The translations under genes were made by a program, and so were the position numbers. The notes under the pieces are model-generated. The model worked only from the letters and a program-made list of their open reading frames with translations, ran no database searches and was not told where the DNA came from. Shown here piece after piece: positions 11,150-20,323 of a stretch of 64,000 nucleotides of DNA. The stretch is from an uncultured Pelagibacteraceae bacterium (lineage in GTDB: Bacteria > Pseudomonadota > Alphaproteobacteria > Pelagibacterales > Pelagibacteraceae), in the NCBI GenBank assembly GCA_902594675.1, contig CACJNE010000006.1:1-64000 (forward strand), written 5' to 3'. The number at the start of each line of letters is the position of its first letter. Position 1 is the stretch's first letter.

Positions 11150-12039
11150 TGGATTGGGATAAATTAAAAATTTTTCATGCAGTAGCTGAAGCAGGTAGTT
11201 TCACCAGTGCTACAGTTATACTTAATCTAAGTCAGTCTGCTATAAGCAGACAAATTCAGTCACTAGAAGAAGATTTGAAAGTAAAATTATTTGAGAGACA
11301 TGCTAGAGGCTTAACTTTAACTGAAAATGGAGAATACGTTTACAAAACAGCTCATGAGGTAATAAGTAAACTTAAAGAGGTTGAAACAACATTAGGGGAC
11401 CAAAAACATAAACCAACAGGAAAATTGACTATTACTACTGTAAGAAGTTTTGGCACTCACTGGTTAACACCAAGGATTCAAGAATTTATGCAATTAAATC
11501 CAGAAATTGAAATAGAATTAATTTTTGACGATAAAGAATTAGATCTAAGTACTAGACAAGCTGATATTGGCATTTTTATGAGAAGACCTAAACAATTAAA
11601 TTATATTCAAAGAAAATTGATGGATATTAATTACCATATTTATGGGTCTACTAAATATTTAGAAAAATATGGAATACCAAAAACAATAAATGATTTAAGC
11701 AAACACAAATTTATATCTTTTGGAAGAGGTGCACCGTCTCCTGTTTTTAACCCTGATTGGGCATTAAAATTAGGAGTGAAGGACAATAAAAAAAGAAAAA
11801 CTATTATGAAGGTAAATAGTGTGATGGGATTATTGCTAGCAGTTGAAAGTGGAGTAGGTCTTGCTGCTTTGCCTGATTATTTGGTATCATTATCAAGAAA
11901 TGTAATTAAAGTTTTACCTAACGTCGAAGGCCCAATTACGGAAGCACATTTCGTTTTTCCAGAATCTCTTAAAAACGTGGCTAGAGTTACAACCTTCAGA
12001 AATTTTCTTTATAGTAAAATTTCTGAGTTTAAGTCTTAA
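11149..12039 (+). CDS. LysR-family transcriptional regulator
   Basis: N-terminal HTH LKIFHAVAEAGSFTSATVILNLSQSAISRQIQSLEEDLKVKLFERHARGLTLTENG. Confidence 0.95.
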   Translation: MDWDKLKIFHAVAEAGSFTSATVILNLSQSAISRQIQSLEEDLKVKLFERHARGLTLTENGEYVYKTAHEVISKLKEVETTLGDQKHKPTGKLTITTVRSFGTHWLTPRIQEFMQLNPEIEIELIFDDKELDLSTRQADIGIFMRRPKQLNYIQRKLMDINYHIYGSTKYLEKYGIPKTINDLSKHKFISFGRGAPSPVFNPDWALKLGVKDNKKRKTIMKVNSVMGLLLAVESGVGLAALPDYLVSLSRNVIKVLPNVEGPITEAHFVFPESLKNVARVTTFRNFLYSKISEFKS

Positions 12040-12084
12040 AAACCCTAAAAACCACATAAATTATATCTGCGACACTATTGAGAT

Positions 12085-12099
12085 TGATAATCATTATCA
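12085..12099. promoter_or_regulatory. Putative Fur box
   Basis: TGATAATCATTATCA, a 7-1-7 palindrome matching the core of the canonical GATAATGATAATCATTATC; directly upstream of an iron SBP gene. Confidence 0.85.
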
Positions 12100-12128
12100 T
12101 TGCGAATAGTTCTCAAAATCATTATAAA
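12100..12128 (+). promoter_or_regulatory. Putative sigma70 promoter for the iron transporter SBP gene
   Basis: TTGCGA (12100-12105), 17-bp spacer, TATAAA (12123-12128); abuts the Fur box. Confidence 0.55.
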
Positions 12129-12156
12129 TACATTAACAATTAACATAGAGAGATAA

Positions 12157-13185
12157 ATGAAAAAAATATCAATTTCAGCATTAATTCTATCATTATTTGT
12201 TTCAACTTTTGCGAAAGCAAATGAGGTGAATATATTCAATGCTAGACACTATAAAGCTGACGCAGAACTTTATAGCAAATTTACTGCAGCAACTGGAATT
12301 AAAGTAAATTTAATTAATGGTAAAGCTGGAGCTTTAGAGAAAAGAATGATCGAGGAAGGTGCAGACTCAGCTGCCGATCTTTACATCACAGCAGATGCAG
12401 GAAGATGTGGTGCTTTTAAAGCAAAAGGTATGACGCAAGCAGGACTTGTTTCACCAACTATCAAATCTTCAGTTCCAAAAAACTTTAGAACAACTCACTG
12501 GGTTGGCGTAGCTAAGAGAGCTAGAATAGTCTATTACGCTCCAGAAAGAGTAAGTGGAGCAGAATTATCTGGACTAACTTATGAAAGTCTGGCTGATCCT
12601 AAATGGAAAGGTAGAATTGCAATAAGAGCATCTAGCAATATTTACAATAAATCTTTAGTAGCATCATTAGTAAAAAATAATGGAAAAAAAGCTGCTAGAG
12701 AGTGGGCAAAAGGTGTTGTTGCCAATATGGCAAGAGATCCTAAAGGAAATGACAGAGCTCAGATTATGGCAGTTGCCGCAGGAGAAGCAGACATAGCAGT
12801 TGCAAACACATACTATTTAGCTTTGATGTTATCCGGGAACAAAGGTGCAGAACAACAAGCAGCAGCTAGAAAAGTAAAGGCATTTTTCCCTAATCAAAAT
12901 GATAGAGGAACACATATGAATATTAGTTGTGCTGCTCTAGTTAAAGGTGCTCCAAATAAAGCTAATGCAATTACACTTGTAGATTATTTGTTATCACCAG
13001 AAGCACAAGAACATTTCACTAATAATACTTTTGAGTTTCCGATGATTGCAGGTGTTTCACCAAACCCATTAGTAGTAAACAACTTAGGTTTAGATTTTAA
13101 ACAAGATTTAACCACAAGCGTTGCTAGTTATGGAGCTAAGCAAGCGGATGCATTAGAAGTAATGACAGCTGCAGGTTGGAAATAA
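12157..13185 (+). CDS. Fe(III) ABC transporter substrate-binding protein
   Basis: Signal peptide; VNIFNARHYKADAELYSKFTAATGIKVNLI; AVANTYYLALML, typical FutA/FbpA/IdiA family. Confidence 0.93.
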   Translation: MKKISISALILSLFVSTFAKANEVNIFNARHYKADAELYSKFTAATGIKVNLINGKAGALEKRMIEEGADSAADLYITADAGRCGAFKAKGMTQAGLVSPTIKSSVPKNFRTTHWVGVAKRARIVYYAPERVSGAELSGLTYESLADPKWKGRIAIRASSNIYNKSLVASLVKNNGKKAAREWAKGVVANMARDPKGNDRAQIMAVAAGEADIAVANTYYLALMLSGNKGAEQQAAARKVKAFFPNQNDRGTHMNISCAALVKGAPNKANAITLVDYLLSPEAQEHFTNNTFEFPMIAGVSPNPLVVNNLGLDFKQDLTTSVASYGAKQADALEVMTAAGWK

Positions 13186-13208
13186 CATTGAGGACTAAAA
13201 AAAAATTT

Positions 13209-13358
13209 ATGTCTGATGTTAATTACAATAAATCAGTCAAGCCATGTATCCCATGTGCTGAGGAGTGTAAAAAAATTAACAAAAGAATAAATAAAAGAAA
13301 GTTATCAGAGATAAATACTAAAGATTTTCCGCACATTCTAAAAGTATTCAATATCTGA
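13209..13358 (+). CDS. Small Cys-rich protein (49 aa) of unknown function
   Basis: MSDVNYNKSVKPCIPCAEECKKINKR...; 23 nt after the SBP stop and ending just before a hairpin; start chosen downstream of ORF-track start. Confidence 0.55.
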   Translation: MSDVNYNKSVKPCIPCAEECKKINKRINKRKLSEINTKDFPHILKVFNI

Positions 13359-13369
13359 CCTTTTTTAAT

Positions 13370-13407
13370 AAAAGTGCCTATGTATCTTTCGTAGGCACTT
13401 TTAAATT
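13370..13407 (+). terminator. Hairpin terminator/attenuator
   Basis: AAAAGTGCCTA (13370-13380) and TAGGCACTTTT (13392-13402), 11-bp perfect stem extendable by two pairs. Confidence 0.85.
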
Positions 13408-13449
13408 ATTAAATTGAGACTATATTTAAAATATAATTAAATTACTCTT

Positions 13450-15078
13450 ATGAATTCAAACAAACTTAATATATGGTTTCTAAGCTCTTTATTAGTTTCA
13501 TTACTTGTTATTATTCCAATTATAACCGTTTCAATTAGTTTTTTTGAAGAAACCTCTCGATATTTTGAAATTTTAAAATCCACTTTTCTATTTGAGTATA
13601 TTCTTAATTCTTTATTGCTTTTGATTGGTGTTTTAATTTTAACTTTTATCTTGGGAGTAGGAGCATCATATTTAGTATCGTTTTATGAATTTCTTGGAGT
13701 TAATTTTTTTAAATGGGCTTTAATTTTATCTTTTGCAATTCCACCTTATATATATGCATATTCGTTATTTGCCTTCTTTGATAATTACGGAACAGCATTT
13801 ACTATATTAAAGACCTTATTTGGTGAAGGCGAATTTAATCAACATATACCAAAATTTGACGGTATGTTTGGATTAATTTTATCAATTTCATTTTCACTTT
13901 ACGCTTATGTTTACATATTAGGAAGATCTTCATTTTTATATCAATCACAAAACTTAATTGAACTTGGAAAAAACTTAGGTTTTTCCAAATTTAAATCTTT
14001 TTTTTTTATTATATTACCTGCTTCACGACCTGCAATTGTTGCAGGTCTATCTTTAGTTGCAATGGAAACATTGGCAGAATTTGGAGCTGTTGACTTTTTT
14101 TCAGTTAATACTCTTACAACAGGTATTTATAACGCATGGATAACATTTGATGATTTAGCTTTTGCAAATAGAATATCTTTCTTTCTACTATTATTCATAT
14201 TTATTTTATTTTTAACAGAAAAACTATCTAGAAAAAAAGCAAAATATCATTTGGACTCTAGAGGTGGATTTAAACAAAAAGAAAAAATAAAACTCTCAGG
14301 TATAAATTCTTTTTTTGCTTTCTTATTTTGTTTTCTATTATTTTTTTTTAGTTTTTTATTTCCATTAAGTCAAATGGTCTATTGGACAATTAAATTTCCA
14401 GAAAACTTTTTTGATGTAAATGTAATGAACCTTTTATTAAATACTTTATATTTAGTGACACTATCCAGTATTGTTTTAATATTTTTTGCATTGCTTTCAA
14501 ATTATGGTAACCGTGTTTCAAAAAATAAAACTCTTAATTTTTTATCGACACTATCAATATCAGGATATGCAATACCAGGTGTAATATTAGCTGTAGCCTT
14601 TATAACTTTTATTGCATGGTTTGATAATAATATAATTAAATCTCTTGGTTTTTTATCTATTAAAAAAATATTTATTGGGTCAATCTTAGGATTAATAATT
14701 GTTTATTTCATTCGTTTTTATTCATTAGCATTTAATGGGATTAAATCTGGTTATGAAAAAATAAATTTTTCAGTTGATGAAAGTGCCTATCTACTTGGTT
14801 ATTCAAAAAGAAAGACTTTTTTTAATATCCACATTCCATATTTAAGAAATTCACTTTTATTTGTAATTATACTAATTTCGCTAGAGATAATTAGAGAATT
14901 ACCAATTACCTTAGTTTTAAGACCTTTTAATTTTGAAACATTTGCAACAACAGCATATATTTCTGCATCCGAGGACATGCTTGAGGCAGCAGCAGTACCA
15001 TCATTATTTTTAATTTTAATTGCAGCTTTTTTTATTACAATATCTTCTAAATATATTTTAAAAGATAATAATGAGTAA
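13450..15078 (+). CDS. Iron(III) ABC transporter permease
   Basis: Two fused inner-membrane permease domains, many TM segments, EAA-like loops (LIELGKNLGFSKFKSFFFIILPASRPAIVAG; ESAYLLGYSKRKTFFNIHIPYLRNSLL). Confidence 0.9.
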   Translation: MNSNKLNIWFLSSLLVSLLVIIPIITVSISFFEETSRYFEILKSTFLFEYILNSLLLLIGVLILTFILGVGASYLVSFYEFLGVNFFKWALILSFAIPPYIYAYSLFAFFDNYGTAFTILKTLFGEGEFNQHIPKFDGMFGLILSISFSLYAYVYILGRSSFLYQSQNLIELGKNLGFSKFKSFFFIILPASRPAIVAGLSLVAMETLAEFGAVDFFSVNTLTTGIYNAWITFDDLAFANRISFFLLLFIFILFLTEKLSRKKAKYHLDSRGGFKQKEKIKLSGINSFFAFLFCFLLFFFSFLFPLSQMVYWTIKFPENFFDVNVMNLLLNTLYLVTLSSIVLIFFALLSNYGNRVSKNKTLNFLSTLSISGYAIPGVILAVAFITFIAWFDNNIIKSLGFLSIKKIFIGSILGLIIVYFIRFYSLAFNGIKSGYEKINFSVDESAYLLGYSKRKTFFNIHIPYLRNSLLFVIILISLEIIRELPITLVLRPFNFETFATTAYISASEDMLEAAAVPSLFLILIAAFFITISSKYILKDNNE

Positions 15079-16129
15079 AAATTTTTTAGAAATTAAAAAT
15101 GTTGACTTTATAGTTAGTGGTCAAACCAAAGTAAAAAACGTCTCTTTTTCAATTCAAAATGAAGGCGATATAATTTGTCTATTAGGGCCATCTGGAATAG
15201 GAAAAACAACAATTTTAAGAACTATTGCTGGCTTAGAGAAGATCGTTAATGGATCAATAACAATAAATAATAAGTTAATGTCCTCAAAAAACAAACATGT
15301 TGAACCAGAGGACCGAAATATATCACTTGCTTTTCAAGAAAATAGTTTATTTCCTCACTATAATGTAGAAAAAAATATTTTAATTGGTACTGAAAAAAAA
15401 AGTAAAAAGAAAAAAAAAATAAATCCAAAAGAAATAATTAGTTTTTTAAACCTAAAAAAAATATTAAATAAATATCCTCATGAAATAAGTGCTGGAGAAG
15501 CTCAGAGAGCATCGTTAGCAAGATCATTAGTTTCTAATCCAGATTTACTTCTTCTAGATGAACCACTTTCAAATGTTGATCAAAGTTTTAAAGAAGAAAT
15601 TCAAGTTGAGTTAAAACAATTATTAAGCAAATCTAAAATAACAACTATTATTGTAACACATGACTCATATGAAGCTTTTTATTTGGGAAGCAAGTGCGGA
15701 ATTATTTTAAATAAACAACTTAAACAATTTGACGACCCATACAATGTTTATCATTTTCCAAATTCAATTGAGGTTGTAAATTTTTTAAATAGAGGAATTT
15801 TAATTCCAGCAAAAGTAACAAGTGAGAATAGTTTAGAAAATAAAGATCTAGGAACAATCCAAGGCAATTTTGTAAAACATTACCCTAATGGATCTGATGT
15901 TAAACTTTTATTGCAACCTGAAGATCTAGAGCATGATGACAAAAGTAATTTAAAGTTGGAAGTAGTTGATCGAAAATTCAGAGGAACAAATTTTATCTAC
16001 ACCCTTAAAACTGAGAGTAATTTACAAATTCCTGTATTTGTTCATTCTCATCATATTCATCAACATGAGATAGATGAAAAATTTGGTATTAAAAGACCAA
16101 TTCATATTGACCACATTGTCTGTTTTTAA
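15071..16129 (+). CDS. Iron(III) ABC transporter ATP-binding protein
   Basis: Walker A GPSGIGKTT, signature SAGEAQRASLARSLVSNPDLLLLDEPLSNVD; overlaps permease stop. Confidence 0.93.
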   Translation: MSKNFLEIKNVDFIVSGQTKVKNVSFSIQNEGDIICLLGPSGIGKTTILRTIAGLEKIVNGSITINNKLMSSKNKHVEPEDRNISLAFQENSLFPHYNVEKNILIGTEKKSKKKKKINPKEIISFLNLKKILNKYPHEISAGEAQRASLARSLVSNPDLLLLDEPLSNVDQSFKEEIQVELKQLLSKSKITTIIVTHDSYEAFYLGSKCGIILNKQLKQFDDPYNVYHFPNSIEVVNFLNRGILIPAKVTSENSLENKDLGTIQGNFVKHYPNGSDVKLLLQPEDLEHDDKSNLKLEVVDRKFRGTNFIYTLKTESNLQIPVFVHSHHIHQHEIDEKFGIKRPIHIDHIVCF

Positions 16130-16153
16130 TTATTATTGTACGTTAATAAATCC

Positions 16154-18598
16154 ATGGATAAAGAATTACCAAAAAGCTCAAAAGTTGTAGTAATTGGAGG
16201 TGGTGTTGCAGGCACATCATGCGCATACCATCTTGCTAAATTTGGCTGGAAAGATGTCGTTTTATTAGAAAGAGATCAATTGACATCAGGAACAACTTGG
16301 CACGCTGCCGGTCTTATGGGCCAATTAGGAGCATCATCAACTATAACAAAACTTAGAAAATATACTTTAGATCTTTACCAAGATTTAGAAAAAAAGACTG
16401 GTTTATCAATTGGATTAAAACAAAATGGTGCAATTACAGTTGCAACAACAAATGATAGAATGCAAGAGTTACTAAGACAAGCAACGACAGCTCAATTATC
16501 AGATGTTGAAGTGCAAGTTTTAGATAAAAAACAAACAAAAGATTTATACCCAGTAGTAAATAACGAGGATATTATTGGAAGTGTTTTTATGCCTAAAGAT
16601 GGACAAGCTGATCCAGTAGGTGTCACTAACGTTTTAGCAAAAGCGGCTAGGATGGAAGGTACAAAAATTTTTGAAAAAACACCTGTTACAAAAATTTTAG
16701 TCAAAAATAAATCTATAGTTGGAGTAGAGACTGAAAAAGGAAAAATAGATTGTGAATATGTTGTTCTAGCTACCGGTATGTGGTCAAGGCAAATTGGTGA
16801 AAAAATGAATGTGAGTATTCCATTATATCCTAATGAACATTTTTATGTGATCACGGAGCCGATGAAAGATCTACCTACAAATTTACCAGTTTTGAGAGAT
16901 TATAATAATTGTCTTTATCTAAAAGAAGATGCTGGAAAAATGTTAGTTGGAATTTTTGAACCAAATGCCAAACCTGCTTTTAAAGATACTGGTATTGTAC
17001 CAGAAAATTTTTCTTTTGGAGAATTGCCAGATGACTTTGATCATTTTGAACCTTATTTAAAAAAATCTTTTCATAGATTGCCAATGTTAGAAAATGCTGG
17101 AATTAGAAAATTTTTCTCTGGCCCAGAATCTTTTACACCTGATACACAATATTTATTAGGAGAGACTCCAGAGATAAAAAACTTTTTTACCTGTTGTGGT
17201 TTTAATAGCATTGGTATAGCAAGTTCAGGTGGCGCAGGTCGAGTTACTGCTGAATGGATGATCAATGGACATATTAATGAGGATTTATTCTCTGTAGATA
17301 TAAAAAGATTTCAACAATTCCATTCTTCAAAAAAATTTATTATGGAAAGAGTTACAGAGACTCTTGGTGATTTATATGGAATGCATTGGCCATATAAACA
17401 ACATAAAACTTCAAGAAACCAAATTACTTTACCATACCATGAAGAACTAAAAAAATTAGGTGCTTGTTTTGGATCTTCAGGCGGTTTTGAGAGACCTATG
17501 TGGTATTCTTTGAATGGTGCAAAAGCTGAATATGAATACAGTTTTGGTTATCAAAATTGGTATCCATCTGCTGAATATGAGACCAAAAATACAAGAAAAA
17601 ATGTCGGTTTATTCGAATTAACACCTTTTTCTAAATTTGATGTTGCTGGAGAAAATGTCCATGATGAATTACAAAAATTGTGTACAGCTAACATAAAAGA
17701 TGTTGAAGGTAGATCAACTTACACCCAGATGCTAAATGAAGATGGCGGTATAGAGACAGATGTAACTATAACTTGCCTGACTAAAAATCATTTTAGAATA
17801 ATAGGTCCAGCTGCAACAAGAGAACACGATAAATTTCATATAAAAAAATACCTCTCAGAAAAAATAAACTTTAAAGATGTAACAGAGGATTTTGCATGCT
17901 TAGGATTGTATGGACCAAATACTAGAAAACTATTATCAAATATAAGTGATGATGATTTTTCAAATGAAGGAATAAAATTTAGTCATGGTAAAAAGGTGAA
18001 TATAGATGGAATTGATGTTTGGGCTCAAAGATTGTCATATGTGGGTGAAATTGGATTTGAATTATATGTAAAAATAGATGATAGCAAAAAACTTTTCTTA
18101 ACCATAGTCAATGAAGGTAAAAATCATAATTTATCTCTATGTGGGGCGCACGCAATGGATATAATGAGAATGGAAAGTGGGTTTTTACATTGGGGGCATG
18201 ATATATCCCCCGAGGAGAATCAATACCAAGCAGGACTTCAATTTGCTATCAGTTATAAAAAAAATATTAATTTCATTGGAAAAGAAGCTTTACTAAAAAT
18301 TAAAGATCAAAAACAAAAAAAATTGTTGGCAATGATGGTTCTTAAAGATAATAAACCAGGACAACCTCTACTGCTTCATGAAGAACCGATTTACTTAGAT
18401 GATAAAATAATTGGTAGAACAACTTCAGGTAATTATTCATTCAATTTTGAAAAAAATATATCTTTTGGTTATGTAAATTCTGGAAATACAATTGAAAATT
18501 TACTTGATAAAAATTTGTCTATTGAAATAGAAAAGAAAAAATATCCTGTTTCATTAATTCAAAAGCCACTTAATCAAAAAAATATTAAAAATGCCTAA
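16154..18598 (+). CDS. FAD-dependent oxidoreductase with GcvT-like domain (dimethylglycine dehydrogenase family)
   Basis: VVVIGGGVAGTSCAYHLAKFGWKDVVLLERDQLTSGTTWHAAGLMG; C-terminal GcvT-like half; start 16136 or 16154. Confidence 0.88.
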   Translation: MDKELPKSSKVVVIGGGVAGTSCAYHLAKFGWKDVVLLERDQLTSGTTWHAAGLMGQLGASSTITKLRKYTLDLYQDLEKKTGLSIGLKQNGAITVATTNDRMQELLRQATTAQLSDVEVQVLDKKQTKDLYPVVNNEDIIGSVFMPKDGQADPVGVTNVLAKAARMEGTKIFEKTPVTKILVKNKSIVGVETEKGKIDCEYVVLATGMWSRQIGEKMNVSIPLYPNEHFYVITEPMKDLPTNLPVLRDYNNCLYLKEDAGKMLVGIFEPNAKPAFKDTGIVPENFSFGELPDDFDHFEPYLKKSFHRLPMLENAGIRKFFSGPESFTPDTQYLLGETPEIKNFFTCCGFNSIGIASSGGAGRVTAEWMINGHINEDLFSVDIKRFQQFHSSKKFIMERVTETLGDLYGMHWPYKQHKTSRNQITLPYHEELKKLGACFGSSGGFERPMWYSLNGAKAEYEYSFGYQNWYPSAEYETKNTRKNVGLFELTPFSKFDVAGENVHDELQKLCTANIKDVEGRSTYTQMLNEDGGIETDVTITCLTKNHFRIIGPAATREHDKFHIKKYLSEKINFKDVTEDFACLGLYGPNTRKLLSNISDDDFSNEGIKFSHGKKVNIDGIDVWAQRLSYVGEIGFELYVKIDDSKKLFLTIVNEGKNHNLSLCGAHAMDIMRMESGFLHWGHDISPEENQYQAGLQFAISYKKNINFIGKEALLKIKDQKQKKLLAMMVLKDNKPGQPLLLHEEPIYLDDKIIGRTTSGNYSFNFEKNISFGYVNSGNTIENLLDKNLSIEIEKKKYPVSLIQKPLNQKNIKNA

Positions 18599-19389
18599 TG
18601 TTTAAAATTATCCCCAAAAAAAATAAGGCAGCAGAGATTATTTGTAATCTTAATAAAATTAATAAAAATGAATTGAAACAAATAAAATCTACACTTGATA
18701 AATATGGTATGATTTATTTTCCAAAACAAAAGCTAAATTCTAGAAATTATCTAAATTTTGCACAAAAATTTGGGAAACCTGCGAACTATCCAAGGTTGAG
18801 AGGATTAAATAAAAAATACCCACAAATCACTGTTGTACAAAGAAAATCTTCAGACAAGGGACCAAGCTTTGGTGAACAATTTCATACAGACTCTTCATAT
18901 ACAAAAAAACCTCCACGATACACTATGTTGCTATCAAAACTGGTGCCTAAAAAAGGTGTTGCAAATACTGAGTTTTCCTCACAGTATTTAGCATATGAAA
19001 ATCTGACTAAAAATCACAAAATTAGACTTAATAAATTAAAAGGTATTTACTCATCGCATGGACCTATATCAATTACTACAGTTGAAAGAGAGAAAGAAAA
19101 AGGAAAAATTTCTAAAGAATTAATTGCCAGTCACAAGATTATTAAAACTATTAATAATAAAAAAACTATATACTGTAGCCCTGGACACTTTATAAAATTT
19201 AACACAAATATGACTAAACAAAAAAACAAATTAAAGAATTTTTTATTCAGTCACCAGACTAAAAAAAAATTTCAATATGCTTTAGAATGGGAAAAAGACC
19301 AACTTGCTATTTGGGATAACAGAGCAATGCTTCATCAAGCTACTCCTTTTAAAGGAAATAGAATTCTTCACAGAATAACAATATTATAA
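18598..19389 (+). CDS. TauD/TfdA-family Fe(II)/2-oxoglutarate dioxygenase-like protein
   Basis: HTD motif (FGEQFHTDSSY) and distal WDNRAMLHQATPFKGNRILHRITI. Confidence 0.88.
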   Translation: MFKIIPKKNKAAEIICNLNKINKNELKQIKSTLDKYGMIYFPKQKLNSRNYLNFAQKFGKPANYPRLRGLNKKYPQITVVQRKSSDKGPSFGEQFHTDSSYTKKPPRYTMLLSKLVPKKGVANTEFSSQYLAYENLTKNHKIRLNKLKGIYSSHGPISITTVEREKEKGKISKELIASHKIIKTINNKKTIYCSPGHFIKFNTNMTKQKNKLKNFLFSHQTKKKFQYALEWEKDQLAIWDNRAMLHQATPFKGNRILHRITIL

Positions 19390-19393
19390 TCAA

Positions 19394-20323
19394 ATGTATT
19401 CGATCTTTCTTGGGTTAACACCTTTTATTTTTATAACTTTGCTTGGATTTATATTTGGAAGACTGAAAATATTTGATCTAAGCCATGCAAAAGTTTTAAA
19501 CTTATTTTTATTCTACGTTGCAGTACCTGCACTAATTATAAAATTTGTTGCACAGAGTGAAATTGCCCAGGTAGACATTAAGCAAATAATTTCATATTTT
19601 TTAATGCAAGCTAGTCTAGGTTTACTTACTTTTTTTGTAACAAGTAAACTTTTTAAAAGACCCATACCTGAGTCAATTATATGGTCACTTATGGTTTCCT
19701 TGTCTAACCACGTAACTTTATTATTACCAATTACAAAAATTTATTTTGGAACAGAAGTTATAACGCAAGTTACCAGTATAATATTAATGGATGGAGTTAT
19801 ATTACTATCTGTGATTACTTTTTTCTTAGAATTAACTACAAAAAAAAATATTAAATTACTGTTTTTTCTAAGGAATGTGACTTTTAATCCAATGATATTT
19901 TCAATTTTAATTGGACTTTTGCTTTTTATATTTAACTACAAAATAGATAATACGCCGATTGATTACGTGCTATCTGTTTTAGCGGCCTGTGTTTCTCCTG
20001 TTGGTTTGTTTGCAATTGGTATTACTCTTTCTTTTTATACTCACAAAGTTATTAATAAATTAACTTCAACCATCTCTATTTTAAAGTTGGTAATATCTCC
20101 TCTAATTTTATTAATTATAGCATTTATATTTTTTGATGCTGGATTACCTGAAAAAATACCAGGTGCATTTTTTGTAAGTGTAGCACCTTGTGGACACACT
20201 GCGGTAGTATTATGTTCAGCTTACAATGTTAGTCCTGAAAATATTATTAAAGCTCTATTTATTTCTACTTTTGCCTCTATAGGCACAATTTTTTTTGCAA
20301 TTCAATATCTACAAGTTGCTTAG
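19394..20323 (+). CDS. AEC (auxin efflux carrier) family transporter
   Basis: About ten TM segments; LNLFLFYVAVPALIIKFVAQ and FFVSVAPCGHTAVVLCSAYNVSPE. Confidence 0.85.
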   Translation: MYSIFLGLTPFIFITLLGFIFGRLKIFDLSHAKVLNLFLFYVAVPALIIKFVAQSEIAQVDIKQIISYFLMQASLGLLTFFVTSKLFKRPIPESIIWSLMVSLSNHVTLLLPITKIYFGTEVITQVTSIILMDGVILLSVITFFLELTTKKNIKLLFFLRNVTFNPMIFSILIGLLLFIFNYKIDNTPIDYVLSVLAACVSPVGLFAIGITLSFYTHKVINKLTSTISILKLVISPLILLIIAFIFFDAGLPEKIPGAFFVSVAPCGHTAVVLCSAYNVSPENIIKALFISTFASIGTIFFAIQYLQVA

